A stretch of 64,000 nucleotides of DNA from Phaeotremella fagi (Eukaryota; Basidiomycota; Tremellomycetes; Tremellales; Phaeotremellaceae), in NCBI GenBank assembly GCA_001599715.1, contig BCHU01000003.1, forward strand, positions 1,116,001-1,180,000, written 5' to 3'. A model generated the notes under the pieces. That model was given only the letters and a program-made list of their open reading frames with translations, was not told the origin of the DNA and did not search any database. Numbering within the stretch: the stretch's first letter is position 1; the number at the start of each line of letters is the position of its first letter. The translations under genes were made by a program, and so were the position numbers. This document shows positions 23,551 to 35,284 of this stretch, in pieces.

Positions 23551-26500
23551 TCACCACCAGACATCACCTACAACAGTCCCATTGCCAGATCCATCACCTA
23601 AATTCCCACCATCCAACTCAAAATTCGGTGCCTCCAATGAAGACATTGAAGGTCCACCTAATCGATCATCGATTTCAGCTGGTAAGAAGAAGTTCTCCAT
23701 TCCGACAAAAGCAGTTGTTTCGTTTACCCCTGCGCCTAATGAATGGCCGTCCAAGAATCTGTTTTTTTTTGTCAGTCATCAATCTACACAGGGTAAAGGA
23801 AGAGGACATACAATGGCAATTGATCATTTTCACCTAACTGTAAACCAGCTTTTTCTAATGTCTCTTGAGCGAACAAGAAATCGAATTCAAATAGTTCATT
23901 ACCAGATTGTGGACTGTCGTTGATAATCTGAGCAGCGTTCATGATCAAAGAACCAGGTGAGACGCCATTTACACCAGTATTATTTCCGTGACCAGTTGAA
24001 GAATTACCAGTGTGCGGTGTCGGTAGATAAGATGGATTGACTAATTGTGATGGTGAAAAAGCAGCTGTTGGAGTTTGAGATTCACCAGATAAAGTTGGGT
24101 TGTTGCTGTTATTTGGAAGTGGTGCACCGAGTTTGTTCGGGGATGACAAGACACTAGCAGCTGGAATGACTTTGGCGCGACGTGCTCGACGAAGGATCAG
24201 TCGTAATGATCTAGCGTATCTACCAGCAGGAACTGTGGTTTTAGTTGGTGCCAAATAGTCTGGACTTACTCTCTGACAAAACACTGGCAAGCTCTTCAAC
24301 ATCCTTCGCAGTTTTACGAAGATTCAACTCAGTTGGGAACAACCTCGCAATACGAATCAAGAAAGATGCAGCGAAAGCAGCGCAGACATCTGTAGACTGG
24401 ATCAGCCATCGTCTTAGCAGTGCGAAACAACTTACGGGTGTAATGAACAGCGTAACGAAGTCCATTTCGATACTGCCACCATTAGTGACGATTTTTCCGT
24501 TTGACTCACGTTCTCTCCACGCAAACAGATGTCAATACAATGTTGAGCATTTCTCATCGCCCGGATAGCCAATTTCCTCTTTTCATCTGGCATAGTAGCG
24601 ACATCTGTTGATTCTCTGATCCCACGCAGAAGTTGAGAATTGACAAACAATCTAGAACACACGTCAGCATGATTCATATCGTTATAACGTCGTGACTCAC
24701 TCTGCGTATTGCCTCTGGACAGCGACTACATTGTGTCAGCGTGATCATCAGCCTAACAGAGATACTTACGAGACTCTCTGAAGAAATCGCCTCGTCCCTT
24801 CCCAAATCGTTCGGCTACTTTACTGTAAGCTACAACTCGACAACAACACCAATATCACTCACACAAAACACGATCCCAATATCTCTCCCAAGAATCGAAA
24901 TCAGTGTTGGCTTGCTTCAATCTCGCCAAGGTGTTTTGATCGATAGGAAGATCGGGTGAAGCTGTCAATTCGATATGGAGAGGTGCTATGATGACTATCA
25001 ATGATTGTTCTGAAGCATCGATCTCATGACTTACCACGTAACGCCATCAACTCGACTGTTGAGACTAATCTGGCATCTGAGACTATAGATAGCGGATGTT
25101 CAAGAAGTCTTCTGCATTGATGGATCGATTCGTCTTCTCTTAAAATCGCTGGTCGACCCATACCATAAGCCATTCTATTAACGTCAGCTGATTCCATAGA
25201 AGGGTAGAAGCGATCTTACTGATGTTCCATAAGATACAACTATGTCGTGTTAGTTGATATCATCATTGAGTTGAAATTCACTTACACAAAACCAAACACG
25301 AGAATGAACAACCAAATGACGTTCTTCCTCCAACTCCTCTGCGGTTTTACCACGTCCCATCCCATCTTTTAAAAGACGAACAAAAGACTTGTTCACACCC
25401 ATATCAACTGCCATCCTAACAGCGTGGCCACCGGGTAACCATCCGTTTTCACTGAAAGCTGAGATAAGGACTGTAATTTTCAGTATCCGAGTATTCTTTT
25501 CCAGCACAAACTTACTCATAGCTTGTACAGCCTCAATTCGAGCAACAGGTTGGAACATTGTGTTGACAGCTGAAAATCATCAGACCAATCTTATCAAACA
25601 CCCACCAATCTTTTGAGCGTGATCACGACATAGACGCTGAACTTCACTGATAGGACCTAATTTGTTAGCATGTAAATGAAATAGCCAACCTACCTCCACC
25701 ATCTCTAACCCTGGCACCGACCATACAAATTGCGGTGATAGAAAACGGTGATCTGATACGTAAACCTTCCCAAGTATCGATAGCTCTGTCATAACAAGGT
25801 ATGAAATTACAAGAACCAGAGTAGAAACTACTATCAGCGTCATCCTTCACAAAAACTCACATCTGCATCAACTCCCTACCCTCCTCCTCAGATAGATGAC
25901 CCTCAGCGACAGAATCGGGATATGCGTGACTATGAGCTTTCTTGATTCTAGCTCGAGCTCTAGCTGCAGGTGAGGAAATGGTCGTAGAGGGTAAACCTTG
26001 AGCTTCCAAAACTGTAGGAGCTGCTGTAGCGAATCTTGCCTTTTTGACGGTACCGTTTCGACCATCATCTCCATTGATCGTCATTCCATCAGCAGACCTT
26101 TTTCCACTTGTGTTTGGATCATTGGTCATAGCTTCTTCCCTAGCTCTTTCTACAGCAGCTTCAACCAGACCCGCCATGTTTGACATTGATCCCAAGGGGT
26201 TGATAATTTCATCTGGAGCCAAAATATCCTCTGGCCCTTCAGAACCCGCTCGAGACGGCGGTAAAGACATGTGAAGGGATTTGTTGGTCGAAGTGAGATG
26301 ATTTGATGCAGGCCATGAGAATGGATTGGCACTCGACTGAGGAGGTTGGGAAGGTCTTCGAAAGGAGTCTAGATCAGTTGGGGTCGAGATGCTTCCAGAT
26401 TGACGAAAGGGATCCGTTGACTGAGGTGGAGGCATTGATTGTGATGGATATGAGAAGTTGACGACACTGGAATTGACATAAGGATTGAAAGGGTTATTTT

Positions 26501-27354
26501 GATCTTTCTGTTGATTCATGAAGGTCGTTGGATTCGCTGTGGGATAGAAAGGCTGCCCAGTCCCGGTCGAAAAAGAAGCTTGACGAACTTCAAACCCGCT
26601 TGGGCGAGGTGTTTCTTGCATTGAAGACCCGGTAAAAGTTGCCATGGGCTGTATGAACTCTGGTGTGGTCGTAGTTACTGCAGCAGGTGTTGAGCCGCTA
26701 CCGTTAGAATTTGACGATGACATTCCAGCACGAAGTGTAGTGACGAGATCAGATAAAGTGTTTTGAATTGATGAAACTTGATTTTCCAATGAACGTATAC
26801 GACTGGTAAAGGTGAACATGATGGGAAGAAGGGATCACCAAGAGAATGTCAATTTCATTCAAGAATTTATCAAGAAGTTCGCTAAGCTCGCTTACTCTTC
26901 TCCAACGACTGGTTCTCCCGCAGAAGCTCGTCCTGGCTTTTCCATCACACACTGCAATCCTCCATTTTTGCATCGCTTACATGGTGGCTCTTCTGCGCCC
27001 ACACACTTCATCTTCATTCGTCGGCAATTGTTCTGGAAAAGGAAAACGGATCATGGTCAGTTTAAACGAAAGACATTTGATTTTGTGGAGTAAAACGTTT
27101 CTCACGCATGCACCTACACACAATTTAGTTTCAATCAACGTAGATGTAAACACGTTCAAGGGGATAAGCTTACGATTAACTCGATTTATGATACCCTTCT
27201 TTTCCTTGGTGTCTGAACCGGTACCTTTACTTTCGTCATCTTTCCTCTCATTTTTAACAACTCCAGACGTTTTCCTATTGTCATTATCTGAATAATCGTC
27301 TGCTTCCGACTGACGTCGATTGAGGAAGTTGCCCTGTTGACTGTATGATTGCAT
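23551..27354 (-). CDS. Zn2Cys6 fungal-specific transcription factor, 18 exons
   Basis: Exons, 5' to 3': 27174..27354, 27106..27113, 26896..27032, 25861..26802, 25694..25830, 25606..25656, 25516..25569, 25286..25470, 25220..25239, 25035..25174, 24863..24985, 24770..24829, 24701..24725, 24510..24651, 24436..24472, 24270..24389, 23812..24232, 23551..23758; 996 residues. The zinc cluster has Cys63, 66, 73, 81, 84 and 91 (ACNNCRRMKMKC ... CKRCKNGGLQC). Cys63 comes from an 8-nt microexon. A coiled coil (DRIRSLENQVSSIQ) and a 300-residue S/T/P-rich region follow. The middle domain runs from YDRAIDTWEGLRIRSPF through AMILISAFSENGWLPGGHAV to HSRVWFCLYLMEHQMAYGMG, as in PF04082. It is divergent with the SET-domain gene. 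No regulated pathway can be named from sequence. Several introns are 33-49 nt. Confidence 0.88.
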
Positions 27355-27882
27355 GGTGTGAACAAGATGTGAGAGTCGAGGTGATTTAGCTGCAGGTGGT
27401 GTTCAGAGAATTGAGATAACGGTCTGATCCAGCAATGAGGGAGATGTTCATGTACCAGTAGCTGGGAACGATCATCTGCTTCTTTCGGATTGATCACAAG
27501 GAAGCAGAGTGGATTCGAGTGATTCGCGAATCTACGCGGCGTTGTCAAGAGTCGTAGATCAGATTGATCGAGTAGGATTTGTTCTATTTATCCTACCTGT
27601 CTATCTATCTACAGGTCTGAGTAGGATATGAAAACAATTAAAGTCAATGTAAAATGATAAGATGAGGAAAGCAAAGTTGTGAATCCTTACTCCCAAGAGT
27701 CGTAAACCAGAAACGACATTTGCCACGTGGCACTCGAGGCGGTCCGACAACCGACCAGTGGGGCCACATACCGGAGAATGGCGGCGTTACGAAATAAGTG
27801 GAGGTAGTCCACCTCTTTTACTTTTCTATATTTCTCACTTTTCATCTCTTACTTCTTTCTTCTCTTGATCGATATTCATTCA
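27355..27882. promoter_or_regulatory. Bidirectional promoter of Zn2Cys6 and SET-domain genes
   Basis: This 528-bp region separates two divergent start codons. It includes a CCACGTGGC palindromic E-box (27724..27732), the kind of site bound by bHLH factors, and a CT-rich tract just before the SET gene. Function is inferred from position. Confidence 0.5.
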
Positions 27883-29648
27883 ATGGCTCCAAATCATGGT
27901 CTATTAGTTGACCATCCACTACCTTCAAAATCACTCCTCCGGCAATGGATGAAAGAAAAAGGTATCATCATATCCGATGCCGTCAGCATAGTCGAGATGG
28001 AGGACAGGTCCGGATGGAGATTGGTCACAGTGGATTCAATGGAGATGGGTGTTTACAGTAAGCAGTCCCAACTGACTTCGACGTACTTACTCACAAATTG
28101 TTCCAGTCGTAAAGATGCCCAAGTCTTCTCTCCTCTCTGCTCGTACATCGACTTTATCAATCCCTACCAGCTCAAGCCAACTTTCGTCCGCTGAAATGAT
28201 ACTCCAGCTGTCCTTGTGTTTACTTCATGAGTTTCGTTTGGGGACTGATTCTAGATTCTATGGATACATCCAAAGTTTACCCAGAGATACTGTTCTTCTT
28301 CCTGTCTTCTGGAGTGTTGAGGGTTTGACTGGTGAAGATGGTACACGCGCTTTGACCTGGTTGAGAGGTACCGAGGGGGAACGAGAGTTGAGACTGAAAG
28401 ATCAGGAGGGGTTGAGCTTAGTAGGCCCTTCACTGTCTCACTCCGAATGATAGCTAATAGCTTCCTAGGAGGATATCTGTAGATACTACACAACGAATCA
28501 AGATCTATTACCACCGACCACAACCCACTCCTCCCCATCTCCTGTCGAAGCTTTTTTCCACGCTTATTCCCTAGTTTCAACTCGAGCATTCGTCATCGAT
28601 TTCTACCATCAAATTTCTCTTTGCCCTTTCGCGGATATCCTCAATCACTCCTCAGAACCACACACCACATCAGCCACGGACGATTTCGTCTGTCATCGCT
28701 GTGGATCTTTGACCGCATGTGATCATGATATCTTGCATCCAATCACTGGTGTACCTGGGCGATTATCACACTTGGATGTAAAGTCTCGAGCTGCTCTGAG
28801 TAACGAGGAAGATTATGTTGAGATGAGATGTGAGAAGTTTATCGAACCTGAAGAAGAGGTCTTCAATTGCTATGCCGAGGGGATTGGGGATGGTAAATTG
28901 TTGGTCGAATGGGGTTATGTTGGTGGTGAATTTGCTGGAGATGGGTTGGTCTGGACGGAAAGTGATGTTCAAAAGATGTTCAGAATGCTCAAAACGTCTG
29001 AAGACAAGTTGGACACCATTGAACGACAGATTGATGAAATCTGGGAGGAGATACAGGAGGGCGTTGGTATAAAAACAGCGACTGATGATATCGACGACGA
29101 CGAGGACGATGATGAAGATGACACCAACCTCTTCTGTCAATGGGAAGAAACGCAAAGGGAGAAAATGAACTTGAATTACTCGGCCCAAGTCTCTCATCAT
29201 CTCCTCGCATACATCTATCTATATACAACTCTCATCCGAGGGAATCCTAAAGATGTGGACGATCTGGTTGAAGAGATTAACGAGGCTGCAAATAAACTCG
29301 AAACAGTCTGGAAGGAGATTCAGAACAACAGCACAAAGTCCATTTCAGGGGAGTCGTATGAAAACAAATCAACTATGACAAACGTCATTGAAAAGATCGT
29401 CGAGCTATTGGAATATCGAAAACGTTCGACGAATCACTATGAATTGTCATCGGTCGAATTACTTGATCGAAGGGATGTAAGTGATTTTCCTGGTCTCGCG
29501 TCGTAATTCGCTAATCCGTTATCAGGATCTTGATCCCATTATCAACAGACTCGAGAAAATGGCTCTGAGTCTCTTGATCGACGAACGAGGTATATTGGAT
29601 AACGCTTTGGACAAATGGAAAGAGATATTCGATCACCTCAATCAATAG
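27883..29648 (+). CDS. SET-domain protein lysine methyltransferase (SETD6/Rkm-like)
   Basis: Exons 27883..28057, 28107..28420, 28469..29476, 29526..29648 give 539 residues. The SET catalytic core includes STRAFVIDFYHQISLCPFAD followed by ILNHSS (the NH-S motif of the SAM pocket). A zinc-type pair follows, DDFVCHRCGSLTACDHD, then YVEMRCEKFIEPEEEVFNCY ending in YAEG (catalytic Tyr region). The order of motifs fits the split-SET, Rubisco-LSMT/SETD6-like class that acts on ribosomal or other non-histone proteins; the substrate is not readable. A helical, acidic C-terminus (about 340-539) contains an Asp/Glu run. The ATG at 27883 is the first after the CT-rich leader. Introns are 48-49 nt. Confidence 0.85.
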
Positions 29649-30287
29649 ACTTGATGTGGAATAATCTATCTCACCTTCCATTTCTGTCTCGCCAGCTGTT
29701 AAATCCCAGGTCTTCTCAAAGTGTCAAACTGTTGATCAGCAGGGAGATTATTATATTGTCTTAAGTTAGCAAGACCGTGGGGCTTTTGTAGTATTTCGGC
29801 ATTGATAGGTCTTTATGGGGCCTGAACAATGTTTCGATGAGTTTGATGGGTTTTTCGGTATTTTCTGATAACGTTTTTGACAAGTATGATGGATATGAAA
29901 CAGGAAGTATCGGGAAAATCTGTTTGTCGAGCTTTGAGGTGGACCGACTGGGAAGGGTGGACAATGATTGAATGTACGGCACTTACATTGTATCGGTGAA
30001 AAGATTAGACGGTGAATTATCAGAAGGCGATAAGGACTGACGATTGCTATCTTACATATCACAACCCTTGCTCCAAATATGCTATCAAATGCTGTACTAA
30101 TCTTTGTGACGTAGTCATGATAGTTGTTATCTAATCATCCTACCTTTAACCATCGTTCACGCTATTGCATTGACGTGTGATAAGAATAAATCGAGTCGAT
30201 AAGATGTACTACAAAAGTAATGACATGTATGAAACCTCAATGAAATTACAACTTTTTGTGTTCCATTTCCTATCAAAATTTACATCA
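29649..30287. other. Intergenic region before first cysteine-rich cluster
   Basis: No recognisable gene. Two overlapping minus-strand ORFs of 73 and 98 codons occur at about 29761..30062 without motif content. The SET gene 3' UTR lies at the left end. Confidence 0.4.
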
Positions 30288-30620
30288 ATGAGTACCAAAG
30301 AAAAACCTGAGACGTATTGCACAACCTGTTCTAAACATCCAATTTCCAATCAATCAAGAATTCATTATCTATCAGAGATTTCAACGTCAGAAGGTAACGA
30401 CGATATCAATCCGAAATCATTCTGTTCGACAACATGTTCCGATGCTTTCTTACGTCAGAACGATAACAAATATTGGACTCGGTTCACAGTTGATCGTAAT
30501 AACGTAGAGTCTATAGTCGATTTTTGTTATGTGAGAATTCAGAAAGAGAATTCTAATGATGGTGTTCAGGACGGAAAGGGGTCATTACAAGGGGAAGGCA
30601 TTAGTAAGGCAAAGATTTAG
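30288..30620 (+). CDS. Small cysteine-rich (FCS/MYM-like) protein, cluster 1 member A
   Basis: Intronless, 110 residues; the internal ATG at 30288 was chosen because family members start with MS. It has one module: C-x2-C (CTTC), 31 residues, then FCSTTCSDAFL. The C-x2-C ... F-C-S-x2-C-x3-F layout resembles the treble-clef MYM/FCS and TRASH fingers, but only one four-cysteine module is present and I recognise no named family. The C-terminus is polar with no membrane segment. The same arrangement recurs in seven other small genes of this window (30883, 31791 and five between 52530 and 55620). A zinc-binding structural role is inference. Confidence 0.65.
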   Translation: MSTKEKPETYCTTCSKHPISNQSRIHYLSEISTSEGNDDINPKSFCSTTCSDAFLRQNDNKYWTRFTVDRNNVESIVDFCYVRIQKENSNDGVQDGKGSLQGEGISKAKI

Positions 30621-30882
30621 TTGACCTTCAGTAACACCAGGAACGAGGCTTCTTGTGTATCGGAAATAGGAGCAGTAGTGTGCTCCACTTAGATGAAAGG
30701 TTGTGGTACTATATACGGCGTACTTTGATATGAATTTGACTTCCAAACTAAGCGTGCTTCTGAGGCGTACTAATTATCGGAACAAATTAAACAAACGCAA
30801 CTGGCTATACAAAAAAAGAGCTTGAGCCAGTAATCCGTTACTTCAAACATACGACTAAGGTCAAGTTCTCCAATTTATAAAA

Positions 30883-31281
30883 ATGTCCGAGTCCTTCGCG
30901 TCCGTTAACAAGACCAAAACCATCAAATGCTCGAGGTTGTTCTGTCACAAACCCAAAACAGTTACAATCGGTGAGGAACTCTATGGGGTGATTTACACAG
31001 ATAAATCTTCTACCGAAAGGAAACTCTACTATTGTACTGAACAATGCAGAGATAAATTTTACGAAACGAAAATTGAGATTGGGATTAAATATGATCCGTC
31101 GGATATCAGTGAAGAGTGCAAGAAGGAGAAACAGATGAGCTTGTGGACCAAATTTTACTGTAGATACAATGGGGAGGAGGATCCAGATATTAGATTAGAG
31201 ACAGAGACCATCGCTGAGGATGATACTGGTACACAAGGTGTTGTTCAATCGTCCGGATTGAATTTCAAATTTAGAAATTGA
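30883..31281 (+). CDS. Small cysteine-rich (FCS/MYM-like) protein, cluster 1 member B
   Basis: Intronless, 132 residues, starting MSESFASVNKTKTIKC. One module: C-x4-C (KCSRLFCHK), 29 residues, then YYCTEQCRDKFYE. The wider first pair (x4 rather than x2) is shared with members at 52530 and 53157. The linker contains an aromatic/aliphatic strand (LYGVIYTD) in the position where other members have YFGF, YLID or YYAI. The tail is acidic. It lies 262 bp downstream of member A, same strand. Function unknown. Confidence 0.65.
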   Translation: MSESFASVNKTKTIKCSRLFCHKPKTVTIGEELYGVIYTDKSSTERKLYYCTEQCRDKFYETKIEIGIKYDPSDISEECKKEKQMSLWTKFYCRYNGEEDPDIRLETETIAEDDTGTQGVVQSSGLNFKFRN

Positions 31282-31790
31282 TCGGGTTTCATTTGAACGA
31301 CGGGGATATGTAATGAGAGATACTACTTGTATTTTGTTATTGATTTCAAAGTTAGCACTCCATCAACCTCCAGTACACCCAGCTAGAAAAGTTGAGATGT
31401 TTGTAGCCCTACTTGACAATTTCAAGCCAAGGGACTCTCAGAACTTGATCTTGAGGAGGAGGTTGCACGAGTGAACTCAACGATTACCAGTTGGTCAGCT
31501 GCTTTGTAGCTATGGTAATACCGCTCAGAATCCCTCTCTTCAGACTAGTCTTCTAGTCATGTATTCTAACTGCACACGACCATTGAGACCGACTGGACTC
31601 GAATGAATCCTTTGAGGTCTCATTATCGTAGTTTGATCCTTGACGACATATCCCGAAATGAACAAAGGATTTTGGGCATTTTTGGAGACATGAGCTTGAA
31701 TTCGATACCCCGAGCGATGGCATTGGAGCAAAGATGAATTTTATTTTCAGTTATTTACATCCAACTTTTACAGAAATAAGAGTCTCAAAA
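31282..31790. other. Spacer between cluster 1 members B and C
   Basis: No ORF with motif content. A minus-strand ORF of 63 codons (31540..31731) has no recognisable features. No RNA gene is seen. Confidence 0.35.
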
Positions 31791-32114
31791 ATGTCCAAAA
31801 CGAATACTCAATTATCAGTCTACACAGAAATCTGTTCATTACCAAATACCAACAATGAACATCACACATTCACCGTCAAAACCGGTGAAGCAGCTTATTA
31901 CATTCATCCAATAATCCTCAAAGATGACACAGGAAATACTGATACCAGAAAACCAATGATCTTCTGCTCAGATAAACATAGTTGCGAATATTATCATAGT
32001 GAGAGATTTAATACTGTCGATCGAAATAGATGGTTTATGGGTTGGAAACTTTACGTAGGTGCTGATGAGGTTGGAGGTGAGGTATCTGGTGAGGAGGGGT
32101 CGACTCAAAAATAG
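31791..32114 (+). CDS. Small cysteine-rich protein, cluster 1 member C (degenerate)
   Basis: Intronless, 107 residues from the ATG at 31791 (MSKTNTQLSVYTEIC). The second half of the module is kept in altered form (MIFCSDKHSCEYYH, C-x4-C instead of C-x3-C), while the first pair is reduced to a single Cys in EICSLPN. The overall length, MS start, central strand (AAYYIHP) and aromatic residue after the last Cys match the other members. It may be a divergent paralogue that has lost zinc binding. Confidence 0.5.
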   Translation: MSKTNTQLSVYTEICSLPNTNNEHHTFTVKTGEAAYYIHPIILKDDTGNTDTRKPMIFCSDKHSCEYYHSERFNTVDRNRWFMGWKLYVGADEVGGEVSGEEGSTQK

Positions 32115-32303
32115 AATTAGATATTAGGATGCGTGTTCGAGGTTGGTGGATGTTGTATCATTTCAAAAAGATGTATTTTGCTGAAATCCCTTCGAACGAA
32201 TGATAACGTAATGATTGCATCATACACTGTATTTCGGTAAACCGACTGTGAATATCATCACTCACAAACTAAGGCCAATCAACATATCAAACATCCTCCC
32301 AAG

Positions 32304-33525
32304 ATGACAAACCAATACGAGAAGAACGAGCACGAAGACCTAACTCTCCCACCCCCAACCTCATTCCCCTTCCATCCTATCCCTCAACCAAAATCAACCG
32401 ATTCCAGCTGTACCTGTACGGTCAAAATAATCAAATCCGGTATCCTAAACATGCCAATCAATCTATTTCTGAAAATGAAAACGGATCAAGAAGAGGAACA
32501 ACGAGTGAATTTACCAGATTTCACTTTTCTCATACAAGTAAGTTTTGATTTCAAGCATTGAAAAAGACATAAATTGAGTGATGGATTGATAGCATGCCAA
32601 TGGAAGAAATTTAGTTTTCGATTTAGGCATCAAATCGAATTTGAATGATTACACACCGCATACTCAGGACTTAATGAAGATATGGCCAACTACACCGCCC
32701 AGAAAACCTCTTTATGAGAGGATAAATGAGTTTCATGGGGAGGACGAAATCGAAATTGAAAGTGTGATTCTGTCTCATACTCATTGGGATCATATTGGAG
32801 AAATCAATTCTTTCCCACCAACTACAAAGTTGATAGTAGGCACTGGAACTTTGGAATCTAAACTACCTGGTAAGGTTTATAGTATCTACTTTATCTTGCT
32901 AAATTGATCTTTAGGGTATCCAATCAATCCTGAATCTAATGTTCTGGATACAGATCTACCTGTTCAAAAACGGACTGTCCAAGAATTAAAACCGAATGAT
33001 CAGTGGATCGATATCGGTACATTCAAAGGAATTGATTATTTCGGAGATGGATCGTTTTATATATTAGACACACCAGGTGTAGGTGATATGACTCCCCCAA
33101 CCAAATCTGAATACGAAACTGAGAAGACAAATTAGCATATAATTGGACATTTGGGTGCATTAGTCCGAACAACAACCTCCCCACCAACCTATCTCCTCCT
33201 AGCAGGAGACGCCTCCCACAACAGAGCCCAATACACTTGCTGTCAAGGTGTCCCAACCCATCACATAGGTTTCTTCCCGCCTCTGAACCCGAATTCAAAA
33301 ACCAGAGTTAGTATGTACGAAGATCATCCTGAAGCTCTTAACACCATGGCCAAAATCGCTAGAATGGAGGAGGAAAAGGAGGTATGTACGGTTTTAGCTC
33401 ATGATATCGAATTAGAGATTGTTTTGAATAAAGCTTTTGGTTCGGATTGGGAGGTTGGTGATATTTCGAATTGGTTTGAGAAGGGTTATAAGGGTATGAT
33501 TGAGAGTGTTCGACAGTTCAGATGA
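32304..33525 (+). CDS. Metallo-beta-lactamase-fold hydrolase (lactonase-like)
   Basis: Exons 32304..32537, 32593..32869, 32915..33078, 33136..33525 give 354 residues. The metal-binding motif is H140-x-H142-x-D144-H145 in ILSHTHWDHIGEI. Further ligands are in LDTPGHIIGHLGALVRT (produced only when the intron 33079..33135 is removed) and LLLAGDASHN, with a final His near VLAHDIEL. The order and spacing fit the glyoxalase II/AHL-lactonase-like group of MBL hydrolases; the substrate is unknown. It lies directly downstream of the cysteine-rich cluster, same strand, and is convergent with the dehydrogenase: 71 bp between stop codons. Confidence 0.88.
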
Positions 33526-33596
33526 TTTACGGGTTTGTATGTTGTCAAGATTCATGGAGTTCGATGTTGTATTCTATAATAACTCTATATTCTATC

Positions 33597-34977
33597 CTAG
33601 AAAGGTCCATTCACAGGAGTATTCGGAATCCCATTTTCGAAATAAGCCCGAACATTATCGAAGGCGTCTCGCTCACCACGAAAGATAGTACCAGTAGTAT
33701 AAGCAGCGACGTCTACCAGCGTACCGTTAATGAACATGAACATGATCACCAAAAGAGATGACTTACGAGGGGTAACAGTGACCCTAGGATTGTTGAGTAA
33801 ATAAGGATGAATTTTGGGTTCGAATTCAAAGACGTCCAACGCAGCTCGTTTGACTTTATTGTTTTTGAGTGCTGCGACGAGTTCTTCTTCGTTGATTATC
33901 GCTCCTCTTGAGGAGTTTATGATGAACACCCCGGCTGTATTGGTTGTTTCTTTAGCTAACACTGTACGTGGTAATGGAGATCGACTCACGCTTCATCATC
34001 TCAAACTGTTCTTTATCGAGTAAATGGAGTGTCTCAGTGGTACACGGAGTAAGGATTGAGATAACATCTGATTTCTTGAAAAGCTCTTCCTTAGAGACAT
34101 AAGTTATACCAAGTTCTCTCTCCTCTGAACAGGGGTTACTAGATCAGAAACACCGAAATAAAAGCGCTCAAGATGGGAACAACTCACTTAATTCAGAAAG
34201 TCGAGTTCTGGTATTATAAACAACCTCAACACCAAAAGCTTTAATCTTCCTGACGAAATCCTTCCCAATTCTACCCATACCAATAACGCCTAAAGGATAC
34301 TGCATCAGCGTACTGTACTGTACTGTAACTCCAGCTAATTCCAACCCACCCAAAATCAAACCCCTCGGATCAGTAGTCAACTCAATCCCATCCCTCCAAC
34401 TTGAGGGTTCACCAATTTGACCCTCGTTACATGCTTTCTCGCATAACGTCGATCCACGCAACACAGCTAGGAAGAGGTAAACCGTGAAATCTGATGTTGA
34501 TTCCGTAACTGCGTCCGGGGTGTTGGTGAAATACTGGTTCATAATCATTAGTGCTTCAAGATATATATAATTTCATTCAATGTCAAGGTAAACTCACACA
34601 GTTGTTTTTGGTCAATTGATCAACTCTGACATTATCAAATCCAGTTCCACACTGAGCGAAAACTTTCACATCTACAGTAACCCTATCAGTCCCAGTCCCC
34701 CACCCAATCCTAAAGACATACCATTCCCATCCTTCCAAAGCGGTCCCAAAAGTTCTTCATCAATAGGACTATACCCCCCATTAGCGAACAAGATGAAAGC
34801 CCCCCTAAACCCTCCGATCTCTTTACAAACTCTTTCAATCTCTTGTTGAACTTTCCTTCTGGGTCCTCGGTTTATCATGGTCACATCGTATTTCTGGGTT
34901 AGGTCGGCGTATTCGTTGACTGCCACTTGGGTTGGTCCTATACCCAAGATCCTTATCCTTTGAGTCGGGGTCGTCAT
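33597..34977 (-). CDS. D-isomer-specific 2-hydroxyacid dehydrogenase
   Basis: Exons 34722..34977, 34598..34671, 34350..34533, 34188..34289, 33990..34124, 33767..33955, 33597..33712 give 351 residues. The NAD-binding motif is ILGVIGMGRIGKDF, made by removing intron 34290..34349. Catalytic residues are visible: Arg in INSSRGAIIN, Glu in VFEFEPKIHP, His in TPHVAAYT (Arg-Glu-His order). QCGTGFDNVRVDQL is the usual substrate-domain segment. Family members reduce glyoxylate/hydroxypyruvate or other 2-keto acids; I cannot separate these. Intron 33956..33989 is 34 nt. The divergent region upstream is shared with nothing obvious; trehalase ends 307 bp away on the same strand. Confidence 0.92.
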
Positions 34978-35284
34978 GGCTTCCAGTGATTCGTTCCTCT
35001 TGTTTACCTCAAGCTAATCTATTTAATCTGTTACAGTAAAACCACCGCAATCTCTTCGATAAGTGTTGGTATCTCAAATCCCTAACATTATCGGCAATCG
35101 ACTTCCAACGGAACAGGAAACAATTTGCATGATAGTGAAAAATAATAGGGTATAACCATTTGACCACCTTCTTCCACCTTTCTTCTTCTTCTACGTTATT
35201 TTATTCTTTATGATAAGAAATATGAAAATATGAAAGAAAATAATACAATGAGACTTGAATATGAATTAAAAAGCATCCACCACC
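34978..35284. other. Promoter of the dehydrogenase and trehalase 3' region
   Basis: AT-rich spacer between two minus-strand genes. No gene or repeat seen. Confidence 0.4.
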
